64,000 nucleotides of DNA from Rotaria sordida (Eukaryota; Rotifera; Eurotatoria; Philodinida; Philodinidae), in contig CAJNOL010000241.1 of NCBI GenBank assembly GCA_905250125.1, forward strand, positions 102,139-166,138, given 5' to 3'. Positions 25,260-37,792 of the stretch are shown here, in pieces (positions within the stretch are counted from its first letter, which is position 1; every line of letters begins with the position of its first letter). Made by a program: the position numbers and the translations under genes. Under the pieces are notes generated by a model. It did no database searches, was not told the origin of the DNA, and worked only from the letters and a program-made list of their open reading frames with translations.

Positions 25260-25748
25260 ATGTTTGCTTCTCGAGGACTTGTAACAACACCGACTGGTCA
25301 TCGATGTACATCAGCAGCAAAATTTACAAGTACAAGAGATTTAAATCATGATAGAGGTAAAAATATTTGAATATTTAAAGATTTTGTTTTATATTTAATT
25401 CTATAAAAAAAAAAAAGGACAACAACGATCACATGAAATTGAAGATGAAAGACATCCATTACGAAGTTTAGCTTGTGCTCTTATATCTTCATTATTTTGT
25501 CCTATTTTAGGTAAGTTATATATTATTATTTCGATTTAGTATCAATTATATTTGATCTTTATTTAGGATTTATTGCTTTATTTTATGCTATACGTGCTTT
25601 AAGAATATATAGTCAAGGATTCTATGCTGAAGCATCAATATCTTATAAGAAAGCTATTCGATGGTCATTAATAACATTTATAACTGGTCTTACAATTGGT
25701 TCAATAGTTTCATTTAGTTTTTTTGTCAAAGCTATTCTCTTTATGTAA
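25260..25748 (+). CDS. CD225/dispanin-like two-pass membrane protein
   Basis: Exons 25260..25356, 25418..25510 and 25567..25748 join (both junctions phase 1) to 123 aa. The N-terminal 45 residues are polar. The rest is typical of the CD225/dispanin (IFITM/PRRT/TMEM233) fold: a first hydrophobic helix about 49-71 with FCPILGFIALFYAIRA, a short loop with GFYAEASISYKKAIRW, then a second helix about 93-121. In the family the loop reads roughly GDxxGAxxxSxxAKxxxI, which fits. Members sit in plasma or endosomal membranes and influence membrane fusion or vesicle behaviour; the role here is not known. The assignment rests on pattern recognition only. Confidence 0.75.
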
Positions 25749-26376
25749 TTTATTGAATAATTTTTTGTGAAGTTTGGTTTCAATCAATTTATATGTAAAT
25801 AATGTACTAAAGTCTAATGATTTATATTGAAAACAATTTTATCTATGAACAGAAAAAAAAACCAGATCAATGGAAATATTAATTGTTAATTATCTCTTTT
25901 ATAAAATCGGCACTTTGAAGATATATATATCTAAAACCAGAGACTATATGTGGTATTATTTCAATTGCATGTATCATGCAATCGAACATTGTTCATAGAT
26001 TAATTTCTTAAATAAAACTTCAATCATATTGCTAATGCGTATTATAAGGTCAATATAATTGGCTCATATAAGTTTTTTTTCCAATGACATTAATAGCATA
26101 TAAATAAGTCAGAGTTACATATACATTTTTCATGACCTATTGGCTTTTATTATAGACAAATGGAATTCGGGGTATATCAATCTTCATCTATACAACAATA
26201 ATAATACTAATATATGTCATTGATTTAACGTAAAAAATTGATCTACTCTTGTACTTTATTTTTTTATGTTTATTGAATCGGAAAAAAAAATAGAACATGA
26301 CATTTCGACAAAGATTAATATAAAAAGCATAATTTGAACATCAACAGATAGACATACATTTCATTAAAACAAAAAT
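25749..26376. other. Intergenic spacer, nothing recognised
   Basis: AT-rich sequence of about 630 bp holding the 3' region of the dispanin-like gene and the promoter of the next gene. No clear elements were seen. Confidence 0.5.
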
Positions 26377-27262
26377 ATGTTGCCTATTATTCTATTTCTA
26401 TTCATTTCACTTGCAAATACACAATATAATTATCCTAATCAACAATATCCATTGAATAATTATAATTCATGGTCATCTTATTTATCAAATTATCCAATAT
26501 GGAATCAAGGAATACAAACAAGTAAGTATTAAATAAAATATATTAAATTATTTTATTAATTCATATTATCGTTAAATCAATTTTTAGATCGAGCAAGTGT
26601 TCGAGGAAATCTTTTAAATGATGATACATCTATATTACCATATGGTTCACAAATAATTGTATCACTAGTAGATGTTTCTATTCAAGATGTAGCAGCACGT
26701 CCACTTAATACATTTGTTCTTTATGGATCATATCGTTTTCCTATTGCTTATGAAATTCCATATTCAATAACACAGATACAAGCTAATAATAATAATAATA
26801 ATTTTCAACAATATGCTATTCAAGCTCGTATTGAAAAAAATGGTCAATTACTTTATATTAATGATCTTTATACACCAGTTCAATTAATACCAGTTCCCAT
26901 CAATCCTATTAATGTTGTAATGAAACAAGTTGGTCCATCAATTTATCCAGGTAAATATATTTTTCTTTTTTTTTTTTTTTAATTTTATTCGAATAGGAAA
27001 TAATGGTGAAATCTATACGACAAGGCCGACAATGATTAATGGTATGTATATTTGTCAATTAAGACCAGATCCTGGTCTTTGTTATGCAAGTATTGAACAA
27101 TATTATTTTAATACTCAATTACGTTCATGTCAAATTTTTATATGGGGTGGTTGTGGTGGTAATCAAAATCGTTTTTCATCTCGAGATGAATGTGAACGTA
27201 TATGTTCAATATATCGACGACGAATTTTCAATAATAATGCAAAACAAAAATGGAGTAGTTAA
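26377..27262 (+). CDS. Secreted protein with YbaY-like and Kunitz domains
   Basis: Exons 26377..26521, 26588..26950 and 26997..27262 join to 257 aa. Residues 1-16 are a signal peptide (MLPIILFLFISLANT). Residues about 50-165 look like the YbaY/YscW-type lipoprotein domain (PF09619): an opening VRGNL, LPYGSQIIVSLVDVSIQD, a middle FPIAYEIPY, then ARIEKNGQLLYIND, as in bacterial YbaY. Residues 189-239 are a Kunitz inhibitor domain with all six cysteines (189, 198, 214, 222, 235, 239), the family's 51-residue span, and WGGCGGNQNRF. The P1 position after the second cysteine is Tyr199, which suggests chymotrypsin-like targets (inference). The protein is probably an extracellular protease inhibitor; the N-terminal domain's role is unknown. 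AATAAA lies 39 bp after the stop. Confidence 0.82.
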
Positions 27263-27300
27263 TTTTTCTTTTTCGTTTTTTTTTTGCTTTCATATATATG

Positions 27301-27306
27301 AATAAA
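27301..27306 (+). terminator. Poly(A) signal AATAAA of the Kunitz gene
   Basis: AATAAA lies 39 bp beyond the stop codon, followed by a GT/T-rich stretch that fits a downstream element. Confidence 0.55.
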
Positions 27307-28242
27307 AGTGTATTGTTTTTTTTTAAAGAATAAGTTCGATGAGCAAAATCATAGGCATTGATAACATAACATTTTTCTATTATTGTATGATTTATTAAGA
27401 ATAGTGATTCATCATCATAGAATGATTTTGTTTATCTATGGAATAAATTAATTGTAAAGAAATAAAGTTCTAATCATGAATGAATTGATACGAAAAATAT
27501 GCACATATAGTTTTGTTTGTAAAGATAAGCAATTTATTACAGAAAAAAGTAGCGAGTGAGGTTAGTTGATCTTATTTTTCTTTGGTTGATGTCAACTTTA
27601 TATTGAATGGCAAAAAAAAAACATTTATGTTTGATACTATAGCATTTTGTTCTGTAGATACTCAACAAGATCCATTACTATGATATGGAATCAAGACATT
27701 GTTCCATGAAATGTACGATTTTTTAAAAGGTCATTAATTATATGTTGATGCTCTTTATTGAATAATCTGATAATAGTTGCATATGTTTTATAATATCAAT
27801 AGACAAGTAAAATTTGTCCATTAATTTAGGACAGATATTCTATTCATTTTCAGGTTATTGGATTATTAATAGAGTTTGTAAGAAATTCTTTTCATATTCT
27901 ACATTTTCAAGAAAGGAAAAGGTTTATGTGAATATGAAATTTTTATGAATTCTTGAGATAAAATTTGAAAACGATTAACTAAAAACTCGAACGAAATTAG
28001 TTATACTACTCTGCATGCTATTCTTATTATTATACAGATATATAGAATTTGAAACTACAGTATTTAAGATTGAAAATCTAAAAGATAGATTTAGTTATTC
28101 TATTCCTGAAGTGGAATTATGTATTTTATTATTATTGTCATCAACATATGGTGACTAACAATTGTTATGCTATAGCACATAGTCCATTGAAATAATTATA
28201 CATTCGTGTACCGTTGAACATAGCTTCACCCGATGTACATAC

Positions 28243-28378
28243 CAGAGATGTCCACAGGGCGCTTTTCCCGGTCCTGCCCTGCCCTGACGCCCTGCCCTGT
28301 TCTGCCCTGCCCTGAAAAAAGAAAGTATGTCAAAAAAATTTGTGCCCTGCCCTGCAGGGCAGGGCAGGGCGCAGGGCA
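28243..28378. repeat. CCCTG/CAGGG repeat block next to a gap
   Basis: The block starts CAGAGATGTCCACAGGGC, which resembles a hAT-type terminus. It continues as many copies of GCCCTGCCCTG, then flips to CAGGGCAGGGCAGGGC at 28356, forming a perfect inverted pair around CCTGCAGG. It is sharply GC-rich in AT-rich surroundings. The 100-N gap begins 22 bp later. It is probably the end of a transposable element with repetitive sub-terminal sequence. Confidence 0.5.
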
Positions 28379-28400
28379 TAGTGAATATTTTAATTCAATA

Positions 28401-28500
28401 NNNNNNNNNNNNNNNNNNNNNNNNNNNNNNNNNNNNNNNNNNNNNNNNNNNNNNNNNNNNNNNNNNNNNNNNNNNNNNNNNNNNNNNNNNNNNNNNNNNN
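28401..28500. other. Assembly gap (100 N)
   Basis: One hundred N right beside the CCCTG repeat block. All reading frames that cross it are artefacts. Confidence 0.98.
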
Positions 28501-29353
28501 TATTCAAAAAATAGTCACACGCACGGACTTTTTGAACGAGCTATAGTTCGTATTGAGATTGATTTCATTACTTATTTTTCAATACCATTATTCACTGTCA
28601 CTAAAGAAACCAAAGTTTATAACTAATTTTAAAACTACGATTCCACACTAAAATGTAATATGTTACATGTGTCGTACTTTGCGACACATTCTGAAAACAT
28701 GATTCAAATCTAGTATACAGCACATTTTTTATTTGTTTTTCTATGAAAGCAAATCATGGAAATTTTTTTTTCAATTTAATTTGATTTAATTATGTCTACT
28801 CTGGAAATTCAAGCCGATTAGATTGTGAGTTCTGTCTGTCTCGAGTGATCGAATCTCGATCAGATCGATTCATGATAGTCTTCTCTTGATTATCGATCGA
28901 GATCGACATGTTCTCGACTAATAACTCATTGAGAAATAATCTAGAAAAAAAAAACACGAAGATACACAAGTTTCACATGTTCAACTGAGTTGTCTATATG
29001 TAACTATGTGTGAAAAACAGAACAATGAATGATTAGTCAGCGGACAGAACACGACAAATTCATAATGCGACACGTTTTCGCGAGAGAAATTGCAACACAT
29101 TTTATTTTAGGTTGTCGATGGTAGAGTAAAAAAATTTCTTTTTTCAGATTGTAGAACACAAAATTCTGCACCGATTGATGTATGTTTCATTTTTTTCTAA
29201 ACAGAGTCGCTAGGTAAGAAAGTACAAAATACTAAAAGTGTCTTAAAACAATGTCCACCACTTTACATATGCCTTACCTTTAAATTATCGGTACTGCTAC
29301 TGTTGTTTTAAAGTTTGTGTCATTTTCTTTTTTAGATATTAATAAAATAGCTA

Positions 29354-32300
29354 ATGCGACGCATCCTTAAATTACCACCATTAAAAATCACGCCTGGTAA
29401 GTAGCATTGACATGAACCAGACTATAGTGATCTTTAAAGAATTCGGTGGAGAAACTCTCACATTTGAGATTATTTACTACATTTCGTCATTCTTTGCTTT
29501 GAGAAATAACACAAATTTTATATTAAGTTGCAGATAATGTGAAATTTGATCAGCAACCTTCAACATCGCACAGAGAAGGATCGCCGAGACCTAGGATTCT
29601 GCCACCAACTTCTGTTATCAATGATAAACGTGATGTTGACCATACCAAAAGTTGTCCATCAACAGGTGAGTGATTAATACTAAAAAGGACATGAAAATTT
29701 ACTGCCTTTATAGAAATAGCTCTATCTGGAACACACTGTTTTTTCGTTTTACAAATTCTTCAGTTTCCTTACAGAACTTAATATTGTACCTATGTATTTG
29801 AAAAATAAGTGTGTTCTACTCGTTTCCGAATATATGAATGAACATTGAGCATTTTTAGACGACAAGAACACATGAGGGAATGTTAATCGGTACATTAGAA
29901 ATAGTGCGACCATTTATACTTTATCAATATACGTTTGATTTTTCTTTCAGTTGGGTTTCCTCATTTTTTTTCAGAAGTCTTTGATATAGCCGTTTGAGTC
30001 AATTCAGATCTCATTTTAAAAACGTCATTTTATTTTTCTTTGTTCTCCGTCATTTTACGTGATTAGAAAGTGATTTTTGAAGCCAAGGTAGTTCAAAATG
30101 TTTTCTTTCGAATACTCACAATATTTTTAGAAAACCTTGTACCAGAAAAAAATTATAGCCAAAATGGCAAAAGTACGATTCTCAAGGGTAATGGTGTGAC
30201 GACTAGGCAAGTAACTGAAGATTAGAATGTCATACGTTAGGGACTGGGTGAGAGTTGAATTGGTTAGCTAGTTAAAGAGAAGATCGCTACCATCATCTAC
30301 CCGTAGCACATTCGCTGAACTCCCATATCTTCATCACCCCCATTTACTATATAGCAATGGTGAAAGTGAAGATGGCTGCGAGATCAAAATACGAATCTTC
30401 TCATACTTCACCTCTATTAGAATACGGATTACTACATTCATTGACTAAACATACCCTTGATTATGATAGTGACATGACTTTGTGAGTGAAAAGAAAAACC
30501 TTGAAATTTGAATGGTTATCAACTATTCTCGAGTATGAGGGTGGCTGAAGGTTGGTCATAGTGTGTAGGTAATGCAAGCGAAGTTCCTTACTCTTACTCT
30601 CAAACACAGATCAACCCCCATCCTCATCCGCTCATTCACCTATTCCAGCCCTCAGACATTAACAATCACGGAGATGAGCAATAATCAATTATCAGATATT
30701 GAATTTCATCTCATTTTGAAGTTCAAACGCCAAGCGTTTCCCAGATCAAGCTGTGCTATCGGCTTCCAATAACTCTTGAAAGACCGAAGGATGGGGAGGG
30801 GGCGGGGGAGAGAGGTCGTGTTGAAAAAACATAGAAAGTTTGTTTGTATCTATGATCTACTAAAAAAGTGAATGGAGAGATGGAGAAGTAACATTCTAGA
30901 TATTTTTTCCTGAGTGATCCGAATTATTCCAGCTAGAATGGCTTACTAATTCGATTAACTTTAAGTGAGATAATTCGAATCACATTGATGGTGCTTTTGC
31001 CATTTTGGTTATAATCTTTTTTCTGGTGCAAGGTTTTGCAAAAAGGCTGTGAGTATTCGAAAGAAAACGCTTTAAACTGCCTTTGCTTCAAAAATTCTTT
31101 TTTAATCGCGTAAAATGATGAAGAATGAAGAAAATCAAAATGAAATTTTGAAAGTGAGATCCGAATTATCTCAGACGACTGTACCATATTAACGAAACTA
31201 GATATTTGAGTTATTCTTCTAAGTAGTTCTTATTGTTGTTCAACGAGCGACTTAAGCGACGAAGATACGATGAATAGCTTCCTCATATAGTTTCTAGTCG
31301 AAATTGCAATTCGCCGATCGAGATGCCTTCTAACTCATCTCATTGTACTTAATATCACACAGGGAAGTAAAGATCAGATTGAGTAATATAACAGATTCAA
31401 ATCAGGATTGTTGCAATCAATAGCTCTTATTGTTAATGAAGGATAGATTATCTGGTCAGGTATTGCTGAGGAAACACGCACGAATGCCATGTCTTCTGTG
31501 TCATCATAGTTGGAGATTCAATCTTTGCTAAAGTCACTGTCGGAAAGGTCTTCTGTATTCATGAGATATGAGACTGTCAACTATACTAAAACATTATTTA
31601 AAAAAAAACCATCCAATTATATTTCTTTTTCGCTAACCGATTGTTATTCGGATGGTTCATCGCACGTACTTGACCATCCCATAGAATATATAGACTGTTT
31701 CAGAAAGTATTAGCCAGTTGATAAATTCAGTTTTTTTCCGTTAAAAACATCTGTATTTCTCTCAAATCTTTACTTTTAATTTTTCGCACTTGAATTCCTT
31801 TTTATTTTGTACAAACTTCCAATCAGAAGATGTTCAGTCCAACAAACGACACAGTAGCGCGTTCTAATGCTATCTGTCAGATTTGAAACAGTGAATTTCA
31901 ACTTTACGCTCATTGTTAAAACACTAGTACTGCCTGTTGACAATAAACACTGTACATCTGACCATCTCGATGATGTCTCGTCTTCACCCGGTATTGAAAA
32001 TGACACATCAATATTCGACTTCGTTCTGGTCTACACAGAAGAATCGCCTAGCAAACCACAACAAGATGGTAAACAGTGGTCTGCAATTCAACGTTTAGTG
32101 CAACGTTTTGGTGGTCATGTTCTTCTGACCCCATCGGTGAAACAAACAATACGAAAGAAATTCGAAGAAGATCTCAAAAACAAATATCAATTGGATATTC
32201 GTAGACATGTAGTGAAAAACACAATCAATAAATATCCAATATCCAACTTATTTTGTCGAAAACAAATATTGAGAAAAACCTGCTATATCATAATTCGTGT

Positions 32301-35300
32301 TCCATTTCATGTTCTTTTGTTTTGGGCAGAAACTCTACGAATGAAATTGCCGATTGAAGTAAGAACAAAAAAAAACTAAACACATTGTTCGAAATCTCAT
32401 TGTTTAATTGATTACTTTTTCTCTACTCTTTATTCAGAAGATAGAAGATACAAAAGAAGATGAAAAAACAGATATAGGTGACGATACAGAAGAAGACGAT
32501 TCACCTACTCAAACAACAGTAATTGAATGATATACATTACAAATGATCATTGAAAATCATTTTAGGATACATCTAAACAAGAGAAATTCTGTAATTGGAA
32601 CCGTTTTGTTCACTGGATTCAATGCGTATTCGGTTATCAACGCTCGTCTACAATAGACCAACCTTATCGTACGGCTGTCTATTCATTGTCAAAAATTGAT
32701 CAATTTGTAAAATGTTTCGATAAACGAAATCGATCTGAAACAGATCTGAACCGTTCAAGCAGTGAAAACGTGAGAATATTGCATATTTTTCCGTCGCTAA
32801 CATATCTTTCAGGAATCATATGGATAACATCTCGAAGAAATTGTTCAAATCGAAATTTTTTTTATACAGATTTCAGTTCAGACAACTGATAAAGCCATGA
32901 CTTGAATCACACTAAATGCGCAAGTTAATTCTCTGGAAGAGTGATCATGTGTTATCTCTATAGATTTGCATAGATTTTGAATTTATAGATACATGCATAA
33001 TGTTGATCCTTCGTCGAAAGAAAGACATTGACTTGATTGTTGTTAAAAAAATCATTAGAAATAGGACTTGAAATGAACATAGGATCGTTCTATTTTATGA
33101 AAAATAGCTTGATTCCAAGAACAAAAGAGAAAATTGAATAGTATTTACAAATGGTATCACATATTACTGGTCAAACATAGGTAGAAGACAGAAACGGAGG
33201 CGACCGTCCCGTGCGTGCGGTCCCTTCGCACTCTAATGGAAAGTATGACTCATATATGGGCGGCCGCTCGCGTGACATTTTTTTAGGCCCGGTGCACTTT
33301 TCTGGTAGAAGACACGCCCTATTGACTTTTCATGTCAAATGAATGGATTATTTTTTGTAATGCAGCGATTTCTATTCGTTGATAGTAATACATACGTATT
33401 TCTCGTAGACTATCTGTTGTCTACTTTCCACTGAATATCATTTCAAATTACATATCTTTTTTAAAATAATATTCTTATGTGTAAGCAACTGTCAATTCTT
33501 TTATTCTGCTGAAAAACAGCTTTATTCTCTGTTTCTTTAGTTATGGGATATTGCTGAGAAGAACTATTTTACAACCAGCGAACGACATTGGCTCACTTAT
33601 GAACTGTTGTCACGGATCAAGGGAAAGATTATTACGAGTAAAAATGAAATTTTTAATTGAAATCTCATAATAAAAAGGATAAATAGATTCATGTGTGTCA
33701 TCTGAACAAAATTTATCGAACACGTATAAATATTTCGGGATTCGTCAATTAATATCTCATGGCATATTTGATTCATGTTTTCCTTTACACGAAGTAAAAT
33801 TCCGACTGATTTGATTGAAAACAATATATTGTTATTTTCAATTATTATCTTTTCTTTTTAATAAGAAACTAGACTATAGTATATCCAATGATCGAGTTGT
33901 GAGTTAAAAAAATAATTATTGTTTGATATTTTATTTCAATATATGAGTACAGAAATTGAGGACAACATGGGCAACTATATGCAAATGTTTGAAACTTCAA
34001 CCAATTGATTTGATCCGTTCCTATATGGGTGAAAAAGTTGCATTTTATTTTGCTGCTATGGGTTCTTACACAATTGCACTCATACTACCTTCAATTCTTG
34101 GGGTGATTGTCTTTATCTATGGTGTTGCTAGTGTCACTTCGGACAGGCCAACGTAAGCTTTCTTCTTTTGTTTTATGCGTGACTGTAACTCATCTCATAC
34201 TGATTCAATTTGGAGAACTATTTTTTCACAGTTTCAGCTTAAACAATTTCTATAAAGATGTTTTTCTGTATTAGACAGATTATAGTTTTGAATAATAATC
34301 ATATATCCTATTTTCAATTATTTATACAAACATTGAAAATAGTCTTTAATCCTTTCAAAGGCAATGCAGACAATACTTTTCCTATTCGTAATTCGTTCTA
34401 ACTATCAGAATTAATTATGTTTCATTTTGTATCATCTAAAACTTGATCATTTCTTTTGTAACATGTGTGAATTTTTCGAGAGAGAAAACTCATGAAATTT
34501 GCAGTACTTGTTTTTCAGAAAAACTCAATTAGCAGCCTCCAAAAGATTCATTTGCATATTGAGATTTCATAGAGTTATTTATACCTCAAAATATAGAATT
34601 TTCTGTAATTTCTTCTGAACCTCATGAGTTTAATAAAGTAGATGACGCCTTTGGATATTGTTAGAAAATAATCTATAAGCGAAAATTCTTTTTTTATTTC
34701 GTAAGAAAAAAATTTTGAAATATAATAATGAGTCTAATATTATTGACTAATTTTCTCTTTCGTACAACAAATTACAGAGTAGAGAATCTTGTAGGATATT
34801 CTGTTGTATTTGCTGGGCTCTCGTTTTTCTTGTTGTAGGAGAACAACGAAAGACATACAACGTAAGGAAGAAGGAATAGCAACTTCTGAAATAATTTTAG
34901 AAGTCAACAAACAGACAATAAGAGAAATTTTCTTCTTACTTTGCTTGACCTGCGATATCAGATATTCGTAAAAAAGAAGTACACTGACATATAGTATGAA
35001 TATTTCAGTGGAATCTTTTTTGTATATTTATTGTAATTCAATTGGAGAAAGAATATATGATAGTCAAAAAGAGTACTGAGAAATATGAGAAGATGTCATG
35101 TAAGGATAGAATAGAGTTTTATTTCTCTATTTGTTTTTGTGTTATAATTTTATTTAATATAATTGTTTCATTATTATTGCTATTTAAAATTTTCGTTTAG
35201 ATCCGATATTTGTGGATCATTTGGACACAATACAGACATGTGTCCTCTTTGTGATAAAACATGTTCATTTTGGAAGCTTAGTGATAGTTGTGTCTATGCA

Positions 35301-37736
35301 CAAGTAAATTTAAATATCGATTCGAAAATAGTTTTAAATTACTTCATTTAAGATTTCTTATGTATTTGATAATGTTGCTACCGTCATATTTGCTATATTG
35401 ATGTCTATCTGGGCAAGGTAAATAAATTGAATCAATATATTTCAACGATTTTTTCACACTATCTTTATTTGAAATAGAGGCTTTGTAGAAGGATGGAAAC
35501 GAGGTCAATCCGAATTACAATGTCGATGGGTATATCTTTCATAAAAATAATCATTTTTTTTTTCTATGGATGATTTTTTTTATCAGGATTCGATCGATTT
35601 TCATGAATGTAATGAACCAATACGACCTGATTTTGAAAAACAAGTTCGATCAAAACGAAAGAATATAAAAACTGGAGTCAGTCTATTTGTATGAGATAGC
35701 AATCATTGTTTTAAAATCTTTATTTTAAAGAGAAAGGAATCACATGTCAGTATTGAACAGAAACTTCCAAAAATTCTGTTGTCAATTAGTGTCGTTTTAT
35801 TGATGGTAAATTGAACAATTATTTAATTAATAACTAATATAAATACAATTATCTAGATAATTATCGTCTGTCTGACAATATTCTCTATCATTGTCTATCG
35901 TATTCAAATAACATATGTCTTAAAAAATGTATCAGTTAGTTCATATTCATCGATTATAATCACTGTAACAAGTGCCATTATGAATCTAATTTGTTCTCTT
36001 ATATTATCACCATTGTATTATTATATTGCACAAAAAATAACCGATTATGGTAAGAAGCAAATGTTTAGTACTTGTTTTCTATCTCTTATGTCTTCACGAA
36101 AAAAAAAAATATATAGAATTACACAAATACCAATCAGAATACGAAGCAGCATTTTCACTTAAGGTTTATATATTTGAATTTATCAATTTTTATTCATCAT
36201 TATTTTATGTTGCCTTTTTCAAAGGACGGTGAGTAAGATTCTTGACAAATACTCAAAAATAATAATAATAATTATAATAATTTTTTTGTTTTTAAGATCA
36301 AGTAGTTACCCATCTACGTACGGTGCACAAAGAACAAATGATTTCACTGAACAGGTTTATTTATTCGTTCACTAGAGTGACTAATTTTAAATTGATTACA
36401 AAAACTAAATGATATATAAAATTCTAAACTTCATGAGTTATCCATTGCAAAAAAGAATATTTCTTTCCATCCCTTCATCTCCAATATATCGGGCTTAAAA
36501 AGTCGATAGTTTTATAGAAATACAAAACAAAATAACCGCTACTTAATCCTTTAAGAAATTCATAATATTTAGTGTGATCCTGCTGGTTGCATGGTTGAAC
36601 TGTCTATTCAACTACTCATCAGTAAGTAGAATATGTATGTATATTGGAAATACCATGATTTTACTCTGCCAGTTATGGTTGGCAAACAAATCGTCAACAC
36701 TGTGATCGAATATGGTTTACCATTCTTAAGCAGTAGAAAACTATGTAAAAATACCGATGAAAACAAGAAACAATGGGAAATAGACAATCAATTGGATGTA
36801 TTTGACTGGCAAATGCTCTTACCAGAATATCTTGAAATGAGTAAAAGAAAACAAAATAAAATCTTGTTATCATTGACATGTCATTCTCTTTAATTCATAG
36901 CTATTCAATTTGGTTTTATCACACTATTTGTTGCTGCTTTTCCGTTAGTAGATTATATGTTCTCTGTCTAATATTTTTTTTTCTCGTTAAACAGATTAGC
37001 ACCATTGTTTGCATTATTAAATAATATATTAGAAATTCGGTTTGACGCCTGGAAGTTATTAACAAGATATCGTCGACCTGTTCTACATAAAGCAGCAAAC
37101 ATTGGCATTTGGACTGCTATTCTTTCCAGCATTTCTTATTTTGCTGTTTTGACTAATGTCAGTATCAATTTGAATTGACCATTTAAGTTATTATTAGTTT
37201 TCAGGGAGCAGTCATTGCATGGACATCCGAATTTATACCAAAATTAGCCTACCAGAGCATAGAAGGAAAAGGAACAAGTCTTGATGGTTATGTTAATTGG
37301 ACACTTTCTTTATTTCCGATCAGTGATTACAATAGAACAGGTACTATGAATCCAAATATTCCATCAAATTTGACTTACTGTCGGTAGGAAAAATATTCGA
37401 TTTATGTTCGATTATTATATTGATAAAAGATTTTATTTTTGTTTTAGTTATCGTGATTTTCGAGAATCAATCGGTCCTAATTATAATTATACATCACTTT
37501 ATTGGCATATTATTGCTGCTCGTCTAGCTTTTATGATCATTTTTGAAAATGTTATCTATCTAATTGTTTATTTAGTTGAATTGATGGTTCCTGATGTATC
37601 CAGTCATGTTCAAGAAGCTATCGATCGACAACGTTACAGTGAACAATCTCATCGAGATTCTCCTCCCAAGACTCCATCTGCAGTGAAAGAAGTGATTCAA
37701 AGACTGAAAACAAAAAGAGAAACAGCGGAAAAATAA
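29354..37736 (+). CDS. Anoctamin (TMEM16 family)
   Basis: I place 22 exons: 29354..29396, 29534..29665, 31892..32358, 32438..32518, 32566..32769, 33541..33637, 33873..33898, 33953..34152, 35201..35303, 35353..35417, 35478..35529, 35587..35688, 35731..35805, 35857..36049, 36117..36228, 36297..36354, 36573..36621, 36673..36840, 36901..36943, 36995..37157, 37205..37383 and 37448..37736. They join in phase to about 966 aa. Landmarks are FDFVLVY in the cytosolic N-domain, QPIDLIRSYMGEKVAFYFA before TM1, CPLCDKTCSFW, YSSLFYVAFFKGR, AGCMVELSIQ, FPLAPLFALLNNILEIRFDA and CRYRDFRE. Family members are calcium-gated chloride channels or lipid scramblases; TM8 wording is closest to ANO4/5/6. The two N-terminal exons and the 31892 start are least certain. 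Confidence 0.9.
29991..31180. repeat. Inverted repeat in anoctamin intron 2
   Basis: The arm 29991-30174 is the inverted complement of 30992-31180. Matching parts include 'ttctttcgaatactcaca' (30104) and the complement of 'gccattttggttataat' (30999). The outer ends carry a GAGATAATTCGGATCTC-like motif. The 815-bp centre has no recognisable gene. It is probably a non-autonomous transposable element of unknown class. Confidence 0.65.
32770..33540 (+). other. Anoctamin intron with a GC-rich island
   Basis: A 771-bp intron holding a short GC-rich island (about 33198-33295, including GGGCGGCCGCTCGCG). It lies between two copies of GGTAGAAGACA (33180, 33305) and differs strongly from the flanking sequence. 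It may be a small insertion, but no target duplication was confirmed. Confidence 0.4.
34153..35200 (+). other. Long anoctamin intron, nothing recognised
   Basis: A 1,048-bp intron between the TM1 exon and the CPLCDKTC exon. It is AT-rich; no inverted repeat or coding frame was found. Confidence 0.5.
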
Positions 37737-37786
37737 CATCAATCACTTGAATTATATGAAAAACACATTTATTTCATTGTTAATTA

Positions 37787-37792
37787 AATAAA
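37787..37792 (+). terminator. Poly(A) signal AATAAA of the anoctamin gene
   Basis: AATAAA lies 51 bp after the anoctamin stop, in a good position for 3' end formation. Confidence 0.5.

Larger units (their letters stand above)
27263..29353. other. Intergenic spacer with CCCTG repeat and assembly gap
   Basis: No gene was seen. It contains the GC-rich CCCTG repeat block (28243-28378), a 100-N gap (28401-28500), and a short sequence near 29040-29112 whose complement resembles 47491-47555 (shared AAAATAAAATGTGT and GAAAACGTGT). Confidence 0.55.

Noticed and set aside
27084-27305. Second frame overlapping the Kunitz exon
   Set aside because: It is a frame-shifted shadow of the Kunitz domain.
28226-28626. 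Open frames on both strands crossing 28.4 kb
   Set aside because: They run through 100 N and the CCCTG repeat; they are artefacts of the gap.
30131-30187. Possible anoctamin exon in phase with its neighbours
   Set aside because: The same sequence recurs inverted at about 31000-31050 as part of a repeat arm, and the anoctamin reads well without it.
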